Assembly: GCA_033816765.1 (NCBI GenBank)
Contig: CM066291.1
Span: 3,844,001-3,908,000 of the forward strand
DNA length: 64,000 nucleotides
From: Nothopassalora personata
Lineage: Eukaryota > Ascomycota > Dothideomycetes > Mycosphaerellales > Mycosphaerellaceae
Reading direction: 5' to 3'
Shown here: positions 55,869 to 64,000 of the stretch, one piece after another
Numbering within the stretch: position 1 is the stretch's first letter
Layout of the letters: each line of letters begins with the position of its first letter
Made by a program: the position numbers and the translations under genes
Notes under the pieces: generated by a model
The model's database searches: none
Told to the model about the DNA's origin: nothing
What the model saw: only the letters and a program-made list of their open reading frames with translations

Positions 55869-57149
55869 TCATGAAGGCGCATTACCCGTAATCACCTCCG
55901 GCACTGCTTCCCAAGCTGGTGGCACTGCTGAATCCGATGGCGCAGCTGGTTGTGATGCTACGGGGTCCTGTTGCGGCTGCTGTGCCATGCTCTTCCGAGC
56001 CGTCATTGCCTTAACGACCACAGCGCGTTTACCAACACAATCGATCTTCTTCTTCAGGTTATGCCAGGAAGCTTTGGCTGAGTCCGAATCCTTCAGATGA
56101 GCGAGCCTAGCGAGCTTCGCATAATCGACCGATATTTCTTGCCTCATGCAACGATAAGCCTTGAGGAGGAGTTCGACATCCCGGGTTGTGAGTGTAGTGT
56201 TCTGCTCGCTCGAGCTGGCGACCGTCAGGACAGTCTTGGTCAGATCATGCACTGTTTCGTAAGTCGCTGTCTGCTGCGGTTCTGGCTGAGGATGATTGTG
56301 TCGAGATTCTTCAGACTGGAGGTGCTTCTGAGGCTCCAGTCGCGATTGCGGTTGCGGTTGCGGTTGTGCTTCCACTTGAGATCGAATGTCCATGATCACG
56401 CCTGAATGCTCAGTCTGTCGTCGCCTGGTGGCCTTCGGGAGCTGTTGAACACAAGGGATCCTTCTCTGCTGGCACCTGGTACACGGCGCTCGTCCATCGC
56501 AACCCATCTTCGACTTGGCGCACCCTTGACAAGCTCGCAGCACACGGAAATGGTTCCTAGCGGTAGTGTATCCGATGGTCGGAGGCGCATCCGGAGGTGG
56601 CGCATTCGCAGGTGTAAACGAAGGCGCGTTTGCTGGAGTAAATCCCGAGTCTCCCCTCTGCTTGATGATCTGGACTTCACCTACACCTCCACCCTCAGCT
56701 CGCTCCTTGGCCCCACCGCCACCAAACATCGAAGGTGCCTCCATGAGTGCAGCGACCTCCTTGGACTCTTCATTTACCGGTGAGAGCGGTGCATACACAC
56801 AAGCCACTCCGCCACGCTTGCACCGCCAACAAGGAGTTTCGCCGTCGCATGCTGTCTTACGACTTCGGCACTCGTGGCAGGCCTTGCTAGTCCGAATGCG
56901 TCTGCTCGCCGCCATGCCGTCTGTTCGAGTGAGTCCATGGCTTGGTAGGTGTCGCTGAAGCATGTCTTTGCGATAAAACGTCTTCGGACATCCTGGACAT
57001 GCGAACGGGCGAGTCCCGGAGTGAAGCAGGAGATGTCGCTTGTAGTGTTCGCGACGCGTGAAGGCTTTCGGACACTGTTCACATTGCCACTTCGCTTCGG
57101 TCGCAGGCTCGTCGGAGACGGCTGAAGTATTGACGGCGTCCATAGTCAT
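55869..57149 (-). CDS. Transcription factor: two C2H2 fingers plus two Zn(II)2Cys6 clusters
   Basis: 426 residues from ATG at 57,149 (a GTG-initiated extension of 8 codons is unlikely). C2H2 fingers lie at about 23-43 and 51-71 (C-x2-C-x12-H-x3-H each). Zn(II)2Cys6 cluster 1 is at about 91-117 (Cys at 91, 94, 101, 107, 110, 117). Cluster 2 is at about 207-233 with the same spacing. Between them are Gly-rich and Pro/Ala-rich linkers with the repeat F-T-P-A-N-A-P. A Gln/Pro run lies near 260-300, and a helical stretch near 330-385 (L-T-T-R-D-V-E-L-L-L-K-A, then W-H-N-L-K-K-K-I) resembles a Myb/histone-binding style module. A nuclear DNA-binding regulator is inferred; the target is unknown. It is 205 bp downstream of the GPI10-like gene, same strand. 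Confidence 0.88.
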   Translation of the reverse strand: MTMDAVNTSAVSDEPATEAKWQCEQCPKAFTRREHYKRHLLLHSGTRPFACPGCPKTFYRKDMLQRHLPSHGLTRTDGMAASRRIRTSKACHECRSRKTACDGETPCWRCKRGGVACVYAPLSPVNEESKEVAALMEAPSMFGGGGAKERAEGGGVGEVQIIKQRGDSGFTPANAPSFTPANAPPPDAPPTIGYTTARNHFRVLRACQGCAKSKMGCDGRAPCTRCQQRRIPCVQQLPKATRRRQTEHSGVIMDIRSQVEAQPQPQPQSRLEPQKHLQSEESRHNHPQPEPQQTATYETVHDLTKTVLTVASSSEQNTTLTTRDVELLLKAYRCMRQEISVDYAKLARLAHLKDSDSAKASWHNLKKKIDCVGKRAVVVKAMTARKSMAQQPQQDPVASQPAAPSDSAVPPAWEAVPEVITGNAPS

Positions 57150-57354
57150 CGGCAAGTCACTCACACCGTTCACATCAACAGTTCAAGACATTTTTCGAGC
57201 TTCTGATGAGGAAGAAGAACGATGGTATACAAAACCGTGCAATGGTGTGGTAGGAAGCCGCGGTGCAGCGGGGTAATCTGTGCGTCCACATGCGCCATGA
57301 GGCTAAATTTGCACTATACTGTTACACGTGCCTCGGTGATGTCTCGCGTGCCTG

Positions 57355-59178
57355 TCATCTCCTCAAACACCAAACGATGACATCTCCCTTCCGCCTTCCA
57401 TCATCAATCCAATGTGTGTTGAAGAACCTCTGACACTCCTTGTACCCGCTTCCCTTCAAGACGACCTTCAGTGTGGGCTCAAGATGCTCAAAGAACACCA
57501 AGTAGTGCGGCCACTTTCGTAAACCATCGGCCTCGTCTATCCCCGACATCTTCCGAAGATTCCCATCGACGGCGATTGTGTCCACGGCCATCATGTTGAG
57601 GTCAAGCCAAGCTGCCGGGTCGTTGTAGAACATATCTGCTTCATCCAGGTACTCTGCTCGTGACTCTGGCGACATGTGCAATGGAGGCTCGCATGTCAAG
57701 GCCCAAGCATTTATCTCGGGGTAGACAAAGTGGCTACGCCAAGGTGTGCTGTGGCAAGGCATAAGAAAGCCCACCGTAATGTTGGCGCTATCAGATATAG
57801 TCTCCGTCAAAACAGCTTCGAACCATGCCTGCTGGCGATGGCGCAGGTAATGAACAACATCTACCACGCCACGTTGGTGCGTCGTGCTCACATACGCTGC
57901 AATGTAGATGTTACTCGCCAGCAGCCCAGCAAGCAGTATTTGTCGCAGCCGGGTTTTCGGGAATGGTAGTGGTGCAAAGAAGCTTGCAAAAGGCTTCGCA
58001 GCCAGTACATGCAGCAGCGGCAGTAGTGGGTAGATGAAGCGCATCTCCTTATGCGCTATCGCCGACAGCACCAAGACAGTGAACAAAACTGCAAATGCAA
58101 AGACGAATCTAGTCTGTCGCTCGGTCTGACTTTGCTTCGAATGTGCTGTGTTGGACATGAGGCTTTGCCACAGTCCTACTCCTGCAAACGGCAATGCTGT
58201 CGTCAGCAGCAATGGCAGACCTTCCGTGAAGTAGTAGTCGACCCTGTTCTTGCCGTAAAAGATCGCAAGGGACCGGAAGAGATTGAGGTACAGGAAACGA
58301 AAAGGTGGAAAGGTCCACTCGCCGTAGAAGCCGTAGTCGCAGAGCGCGAATACTGCGATGATGACCGCGCCATTCAACGCAGCAGACAAGGCGAGTATGA
58401 CAGCCTTCAAGAAGTTGCGACTGCTAACGAGTGTTGCAGCACTCATCGCAGCCCATATAATGACGTTCGTGGGTCGGAGGTAGAACGCTGTTGCTGCCAA
58501 TATCAGAGCGACATGAAGATTGACGGGCGACTTCAGAGTCGCGCGGTTTGCTTGCTCATCAGGCGATGGGCGTTCAGACTGCGCCGGACTCGATCTGAGG
58601 GCTCTCTCGTCTCCCACAAACCAATCCCATGGGAAGTAATACACGGCTGCAGCAGTCAAGGTCGCCTCTAGCGAGTTTGAGAACGTCCGGACTGAGCAGA
58701 ACCATTGCCACGGGCTGATGACGGTCAAGAAAAGAGCAGCTGGGCTGGCAGCATTACCATTTCCATACACCCTTGCAGCAGTCCGCCAGGTGAAAAGGTC
58801 CAGGATGGCAGCAAAGACAGCCTGTAGCACACCAGGCGCGGCTACCAATACATCCGCTCGTGTTGTGCGCGTAACGGCAAACAGACCGCAGAGCCAGTCC
58901 GCCACTCGATACACAAGGCTGAATATCAGAGGATGGACAGATGTTCGTAGTGCTTCCTTCCACTCCCAGGTAATCCATGCTCCGGCATCAGATCCAAAGG
59001 CATTCCGCCAGGCCGGCTCCAGGGCTTGAAAATACTCGTCCGGCTGGAAGAATGTCTCCACACATCGCGAGTTGACGAGTCTGTAGACCAGTAGACCTGC
59101 GAACAGAATGGCCTGCGACTCGCCACTGTTGCTGCGCGTCTTCAGCAGTGCTGCTTGCCTCCTGCCTCGTGGGGACAT
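57355..59178 (-). CDS. GPI10: GPI mannosyltransferase 3 (GPI10/PIG-B, GT22)
   Basis: 607 residues from ATG at 59,178 (M-S-P-R-G-R-R). The same frame also has an ATG at 59,391, giving a 71-residue polar extension unlike the family. The luminal loop C-V-E-T-F-F-Q-P-D-E-Y-F-Q carries the acidic pair of GT22 enzymes. It is followed by L-E-P-A-W-R-N-A-F-G and W-I-T-W-E-W-K-E-A-L-R-T-S-V-H-P, typical of GPI10/PIG-B. Multiple hydrophobic segments and a late H-K-E-M-R-F-I-Y-P-L (Alg9-family) motif follow. The enzyme adds the third mannose to the GPI core from dolichol-phosphate mannose in the ER membrane. The gene is intact. Confidence 0.92.
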   Translation of the reverse strand: MSPRGRRQAALLKTRSNSGESQAILFAGLLVYRLVNSRCVETFFQPDEYFQALEPAWRNAFGSDAGAWITWEWKEALRTSVHPLIFSLVYRVADWLCGLFAVTRTTRADVLVAAPGVLQAVFAAILDLFTWRTAARVYGNGNAASPAALFLTVISPWQWFCSVRTFSNSLEATLTAAAVYYFPWDWFVGDERALRSSPAQSERPSPDEQANRATLKSPVNLHVALILAATAFYLRPTNVIIWAAMSAATLVSSRNFLKAVILALSAALNGAVIIAVFALCDYGFYGEWTFPPFRFLYLNLFRSLAIFYGKNRVDYYFTEGLPLLLTTALPFAGVGLWQSLMSNTAHSKQSQTERQTRFVFAFAVLFTVLVLSAIAHKEMRFIYPLLPLLHVLAAKPFASFFAPLPFPKTRLRQILLAGLLASNIYIAAYVSTTHQRGVVDVVHYLRHRQQAWFEAVLTETISDSANITVGFLMPCHSTPWRSHFVYPEINAWALTCEPPLHMSPESRAEYLDEADMFYNDPAAWLDLNMMAVDTIAVDGNLRKMSGIDEADGLRKWPHYLVFFEHLEPTLKVVLKGSGYKECQRFFNTHWIDDGRRKGDVIVWCLRR

Positions 59179-59391
59179 TCCGCCAAGAGTTCTGCGAGTA
59201 TGTATGACTGACTTCAAAGCTTCATGAGGCAATCGCCACTCGACAGGACAGCTGCACGATGCCGCCAAGGATACTGGTGCACATGATGGTTGTTGTAAAG
59301 CATGATGTTCTTGGTTCAAAGCAAGATACAGTGATTCTGCTTGGCGTCGGCGGGTCTTTGTTTCTGCCGGGATCGAGGTGGAAAATGTCAT

Positions 59392-61186
59392 CTTATCTTA
59401 AATAACCCGATCACGCACACTTCGGCGTTATCCTGTATACTCCGAGCAATGTCACTTTTATTTGGCACTAACATTGAAGTGGATGGCCTTTAAATCTTGG
59501 TGGAACTCTAGGGGATATGGTACTGAAGAATAGCTCCTATATACCGTCTAGCTATTTACCAACCTCATTACCTGGTAAATCCGCTAGTATAGTATCACCT
59601 GTCATATACTCTAATTAAGTAAGTATAACTGGCGATAAATCTGCCTTGCTCCACGCATCTCGTTATTGATCGCGTGCGAACGCCCCAGAATGCGATTGCG
59701 ACGATGGAAGCTTGGCTCTGCTCACATCGACTGTTTTCCGCTACCTTCCCGAGGAATGCTAGCATCGGTAGCTATGCTCACGACATCATCGACGAACAGG
59801 AGCATTTTCAAATCACTGACACGGCGTTCCGCCACACCACACATGCTACGGACTGCTAGGATGGACTCACTCCAACCTTTGGGACGCCAACCTGCGGGGC
59901 TGATGAAGAGACATTGAGTATTACGCTGCAAGACCCACCGGCATGGTAACAGCGAGAATGCTCTCCTGCCCAGCACTTCTCGCCCAAGGCTTTGAGACCT
60001 CATCTCCTCCCGCCGGAGCCCGGGTAGAAGTTCTTAAATCTGGCCCTTGACCCGTTGCCAACTACATAGGTGCTTCAATATTGAGCGCGACTCTCATCGC
60101 CACTGCTGGCACTGCATTATTCTCCTGGTGCGATGTTGCGCTCTTCGGTCCGCGGAGACATGCAATGTTTGGAGACTTTTTTCGTGAGGACGTGCTTTAC
60201 TTCGTGGTGTCGCGGCCAGACGTGTCGAGGTCTTGCCCATTGGTCGCTTCTACGAGACTTGAAAGCACGGCTGCAGACTACGAGCACAGCATGTTGGCAT
60301 TGTGTTCACGCCCGTCCTCTTGGAACCACATTTACGACAAAGTCTCATGTCGACCTTCGATGATGTTCCGGCCAGAGCATTGTGTTTCTGCCGCCAAGAA
60401 AGGCTCTTGCTCAACGACAAGACGGTCCCGCTTCGCGCTATGCTGTCAGTACCCGTGTTGCCGCACCCGCAGAAGTTGTTCTGGCTCCGGGCTTCCAAGA
60501 CTGTAGAGAGTTGCTTGACTCTCTAGCATAAAAGTTTGTCCTTATTGCCAAGTCTAATTACCTATTCAAGCTGCTTACTGCGTCTGAAAGGACTACTACT
60601 GGCCAGATTTAGATGCCCAGTGCCTAGCACCCACTTGCTCCCAAACTGCCAATGGTGCCTCGCCCATGTTCCGTATGACTTGCGCAAGCTGCGCCTCGTA
60701 CCTCCCTCCTCTTGCTACCAGGCACGCCAGGCAATTGCGCAGACGACCTCCTACTCGGCTGGCCGACCGTCGGTCCGCTAACCAGAAAATCACATGCCCA
60801 GCATGCCAACACTTGTTCACCCATCCGAAACCACATCATGGTACCGCCTGGCGCTGGACAGCTTCGAGCCTCTCAAGCTTCTGCATCCCGGTGTCAGATT
60901 ACTTCCCGCAGTATAGGCTGGGCTTTGCCAAATGTTACTACTGTGGATGTACGCGGCCATGATCGTCATAGCTCTTGGTATGCCTAGACATGGAGCATTC
61001 CTTGTGGTACCGGGTACATGGTAAGTGCAACGCGATCGTGAAGTGTAAACTGTGCTCAAACACATAAGTACCCCCGGCCTCCTCCTAGTCAACCCTTCCT
61101 CCTTACACAACATCCATTGTAACGACATCATAGCACTGGACATTCGCTAAACAACCTAAGTTCAATCAACCAAACAACAGTCGAAA
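59392..61186. other. Intergenic region, no gene supported (1.8 kb)
   Basis: Upstream of two divergent genes. Frames up to about 140 codons occur at 59,700-60,530 on both strands without ATG-supported starts or motifs. A faint minus-strand C-R-K-C-G-S-K stretch near 60,320-60,360 recalls a GFA-type zinc motif, but nothing else supports it. The last 100 bases before 61,187 are a plausible 5' leader. Confidence 0.45.
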
Positions 61187-61835
61187 ATGAAGGCATCAGT
61201 CGTCGCCCTTTCCCTTTTCGCCGCCGTCGGCCTCGGTGCCCCAGAGGGAGGCTATGGCAAGTACAACGGCTATGGCAAGTATGATGGCAAAGGCGACTAT
61301 GGCGTGAAGTGGGACGGCGAAAAGGTAAGCAAATCTGAATATATTCCGGTAGGGTAGTACTCACCTCGCATTACAGTACGACCAGTTCACCTCCGTCTTC
61401 AAGGTCAGAGCCACCCCAGATCAGGTCGTCAATGGCACCACCCCAACCGGCGGCCAGCCAGGTGCCTCTGGATACTACGAGCTTGCCCTCAACAGCAAGA
61501 AGAACTTCATCTGCTACAAGATCAGACTCAGCGGCCTCGGCGATGCTCTCTACTCTTCACTAGCCGACACCGCCACCCATCTCCACGAGGCTGCTCGCGG
61601 CGCGTCTGGTCCACCAAGAATTGCCTTCCCCAACCCAGCATACGAGGGCAAGCCCGATGACCGCTTCTCCATCGGTTGCCAGTCCGCACCATTCCAGACC
61701 GGCATCAACGTGTCCGGCATTGACACTGGTGTCGGTTTCAACGTCAAGAAGATCGAGGACAACCCACACTTGTTCTTCGCTGATGTGCACACCGACAAGG
61801 CTGTTCCAGGTGCCGTCCGTGGCCAGCTTGCATAG
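61187..61835 (+). CDS. Secreted CHRD-domain protein
   Basis: Two exons, 61,187-61,324 and 61,377-61,835, with a 52-bp phase-0 intron (GTAAGC..ACAG); 198 residues. The N-terminal signal peptide is M-K-A-S-V-V-A-L-S-L-F-A-A-V-G-L-G-A. A Gly/Tyr/Lys repeat follows (K-Y-N-G-Y-G-K-Y-D-G), then a CHRD-type domain: F-K-V-R-A-T-P-D-Q-V-V, then Y-Y-E-L-A-L-N, T-H-L-H-E-A-A-R-G, H-L-F-F-A-D-V-H-T and G-A-V-R-G-Q-L-A at the end. Fungal single-CHRD secreted proteins are common but of unknown role. I infer an extracellular or wall location. Confidence 0.87.
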
Positions 61836-62276
61836 ATTAATCCTTGAGATGCGCGAAGATTCTACATTCATGGGCTTGGAGTAAAAATAATTTGTGAATC
61901 ATAGTCTCGTATACAAGATCCTGGACAATATTCTTCTCTTGATAGCAGCACACACAATTCATTCAGGTCGATGCCTGGGCACCCGAGAACTTTTCCATTA
62001 CACTGTCTGCGGCTGGTCAGTAGACGGCCGAATTCCATGGTGGTGGTTAGACTATCTTTCTGACGCGTTACACAGATCCACGCGATACGAGTAGAACCCA
62101 CCGTTCGACGGCTTGTCTGTTTGAATCCACAGATACCTGAACCACTGAGGTCCTCTCGACCCTTCCGACTTGATAGCGGCAACTCACTTGAAATAGAACT
62201 TAGCGTCGCAAACAAGTTCTCGCGTTGAAACATTCACCGACCGCAGCGATCGAGCGACGAGCACTGGAAAAGATTC
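61836..62276. other. 3' flank of CHRD gene, no gene seen
   Basis: Short frames only; includes the probable 3' UTR. It ends at the 10-bp target duplication of the next element. Confidence 0.45.
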
Positions 62277-62829
62277 CGGTGAATTACTCCCATAGGGACA
62301 ATTATGTCGTTTATTACTCCTATAGGGACAATTATGCAAAAATTACTCCCATAGGGACTCATAGGGATGCCAAATTACTGCCATAGGGACACATTATAGC
62401 AGTCGCTCCTTACGACTTGTTTATGTACTACTATTATTTAATAATATGCTCTACTAGCTTATACGAGCATGTTAAATAACAGTAGTACGTTTTAATCCTA
62501 ACGACTCGCAGCTCGTAGCTTGTATAAGTTGCGAGTAGGTAAAGAGTAGCTCGGGGAGCAAGAACGACACAACAAGCAAGATAGGGCTTGTCTAAGACAT
62601 ATAATACGGACATATAGTCGAGAGCCGACATTCGGAGCAACCTCGTTACACTGCAGTGTATTTAGCATCTGCAGAAACAATTTATAGGTGCAAAAAATGG
62701 CGACTGCCATAATGTGTCCCTATAGCAGTAATTTGGCATCCCTATGAGTCCCTATGGGAGTAATTTTTGCATAATTGTCCCTATGGGAGTAACAAACGAC
62801 ATAATTGTCCCTATGGGAGTAATTCACCG
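62277..62829. mobile_element. Mutator-type MITE with long repetitive TIRs (553 bp)
   Basis: A 10-bp direct duplication GAAAAGATTC flanks it (62,267-62,276; 62,830-62,839), the size expected for Mutator-like elements. The TIRs are about 130 bp, starting CGGTGAATTACTCC on both ends. Each TIR is itself built of four units of about 30 bp that start TTACT(C/G)C(C/T)ATAGGGAC. The centre (about 62,410-62,690) is AT-rich, non-coding and RIP-like on its left side. No transposase, so non-autonomous. Confidence 0.87.
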
Positions 62830-62922
62830 GAAAAGATTCCGATCGCCACACCCTGATCTGCACACAAATACATTCTCACCTCTCCGATTCACCACCAACA
62901 CCCGCCAACTCTGTCGTCGAGC

Positions 62923-62924
<2 letters not shown>

Positions 62925-63000
<76 letters not shown>
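62925..63000. repeat. Compound microsatellite (CT)15(CA)23
   Basis: 62,925-62,954 is pure CT and 62,955-63,000 is pure CA, uninterrupted. Lies between the Mutator-type MITE and the acyl-CoA oxidase gene, in non-coding sequence. Confidence 0.97.
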
Positions 63001-63003
<3 letters not shown>

Positions 63004-63506
63004 CACACCACGCCCCATACCCCACGGAGTATGACACGTCAAGCAACCACGCGTGTCACGCGAGTCCGATTCTCGGTTCTCAACTTCAAGCATCGAGTTG
63101 CAATCCAATGCACTACCCAGACGGACCATGCAAGAGTCACCCTCTGCATCCAAGCTCACTCACCCTTCCACTCTCACACCGCTCAAGATATATACGGCAT
63201 GACATCTTCACCATCGACGCGAGAGCGCGTAGGATGTAGTAGTGTAGGACCGGTCTGGAACCACTTCGACGATGAAGGTTGACGGCATTTTGCTCGAACG
63301 CTTCTTTCTGCAGCTTTTGCATGCGCTTGGTTGTACTTCCTGATCACAACGAGCTTGAGCGGATTGGACTACTGTAACTTCGAGGTTGGTGTAGTCAAGT
63401 CGAGATAATATCGCAAATATATACATCCCCGCCCAGTGTATGTATATCTAAATACACACTCCGCGGTACGCCCAGCTGTCGAATCACATGCTCTGAAATG
63501 CAGCAC
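63001..63506. other. Intergenic, 3' side of the acyl-CoA oxidase gene
   Basis: About 500 bp with only short frames. Likely holds the terminator region of the minus-strand gene to its right; no specific signal could be identified. Confidence 0.4.
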
Positions 63507-64000
63507 TCAAAGCTTCCCCTTCAGCGCTGGATTCTCTCTGCCCTTGAACAGCACTGGGCTATCCGGATAAGGATCCGCAATCACCTTGTTCAATGGGTTC
63601 AGCTCAGAGGCTCGGTGGAACATATCCTCATAAACTTTTCCATCATATCGTCCGAGGGACGAATTGAGCTGCCAATCAGGGAAGTCCCAGCTGTCGACCA
63701 ACCTGATCGCATGAGGCCTAATCTCTTCGAGAAGCTGCATCACAGCCTTTGTCCTTGCCAGACGGATCTGCGCCACAGTGCAGGCGGACGAGGCGAAGAA
63801 CTCGCTGCTCTCAGACTCGAGAGTGTAGAGGGCGTACAGGCGGAAGAGCTTGTGCTGAAGCGCCAGGGTCTCTGGGTCGAGCTCCTGGCTGATATCGTTG
63901 CTGTGGATCGTCTCGTAGAAGTTCTTGACGACGAGGTATTGAGAGTGCGCTCTGCTGAGCTTCCAGAATTGCACCAGCAAGCTGTTCCAGCTCTGCTTGA
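63507..64000 (-). CDS. Acyl-CoA oxidase, C-terminal part (cut by window end)
   Basis: The last 164 residues of the protein; the N-terminal part is beyond 64,000. It reads S-W-N-S-L-L-V-Q-F-W-K-L-S-R-A-H-S and L-V-V-K-N-F-Y-E-T-I. It continues L-F-R-L-Y-A-L-Y-T-L-E, then I-R-P-H-A-I-R-L-V-D-S-W-D-F and L-G-R-Y-D-G-K-V-Y-E, the standard ACOX C-terminal helical domain. It ends A-L-K-G-K-L, a plausible PTS1 variant for peroxisomal import. It catalyses the first, FAD-dependent step of peroxisomal beta-oxidation. The frame is intact. Confidence 0.92.
   Translation of the reverse strand, partial: KQSWNSLLVQFWKLSRAHSQYLVVKNFYETIHSNDISQELDPETLALQHKLFRLYALYTLESESSEFFASSACTVAQIRLARTKAVMQLLEEIRPHAIRLVDSWDFPDWQLNSSLGRYDGKVYEDMFHRASELNPLNKVIADPYPDSPVLFKGRENPALKGKL

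Noticed and set aside
60250..60506. Possible GFA-type zinc protein on the minus strand
   Set aside because: Only one C-x2-C-like motif, no surrounding domain and no start.
1..64000. CRISPR arrays, bacterial operons or phage genes
   Set aside because: Repeats found are LTRs, TIRs or tandem arrays, and genes, introns and RIP are fungal; no spacer-repeat arrays seen.

Overview
This is filamentous ascomycete (Pezizomycotina) nuclear DNA, probably from a Dothideomycete-like fungus. The evidence is a fungal-specific Zn(II)2Cys6 regulator, short introns of about 45-60 bp, fungal chromovirus and copia retrotransposons, and very strong repeat-induced point mutation (RIP). No species can be named from the sequence alone.

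The window has two compartments. Positions 1 to about 35,930 are a retrotransposon graveyard saturated with CpA-to-TpA (TpG-to-TpA) transitions. CA and TG are almost absent, CG is retained, and former Gln and Trp codons read TAG or TAA, so no retrotransposon ORF is intact. The rest, about 36,020 to 64,000, has ordinary composition and carries single-copy genes.

The repeat compartment resolves into nested insertions. Copia D (+) is outermost. It is interrupted on the left by chromovirus E (-), which holds an internally deleted copia, F (-). It is interrupted on the right by copia C (-; 206-bp LTRs, TSD AACTC), which holds chromovirus A (+; 423-bp LTRs, TSD TTCGT). Further right, chromovirus B (-; 432-bp LTRs, TSD GAGCC) interrupts another decayed repeat. 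Two short LTR-like sequences without RIP (12,918-13,233, TSD TAATG; 20,048-20,231, TSD CGAAG) and a 764-bp insertion with a 13-bp TSD (14,330-15,093) landed later. A and B share U5 through the chromodomain, but have unrelated U3 and 3' regions. Each nevertheless carries an antisense ORF there for a Cys-containing, coiled-coil protein. This sense/antisense arrangement is the best candidate in the window for a poorly described system.

The gene compartment begins with a band of small and broken genes (36-43.5 kb: F-box-like genes, a GPI-type secreted protein remnant, a TA-flanked MITE). A conserved block follows: a SET-domain protein (-), TRAPPC13-like (+) and a large DENN-domain protein (+). 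Next is a second decayed stretch (52-55.8 kb) with short-chain dehydrogenase and Hsp70-like pseudogenes. After that come a transcription factor with two C2H2 fingers and two Zn2Cys6 clusters (-), GPI mannosyltransferase 3 (-), a secreted CHRD protein (+), a Mutator-type MITE with internally repetitive long TIRs, a CT/CA microsatellite, and the C-terminal part of a peroxisomal acyl-CoA oxidase (-) running off the end. The intact genes serve membrane traffic, GPI-anchor synthesis, transcription and fatty-acid oxidation. They do not form one pathway.
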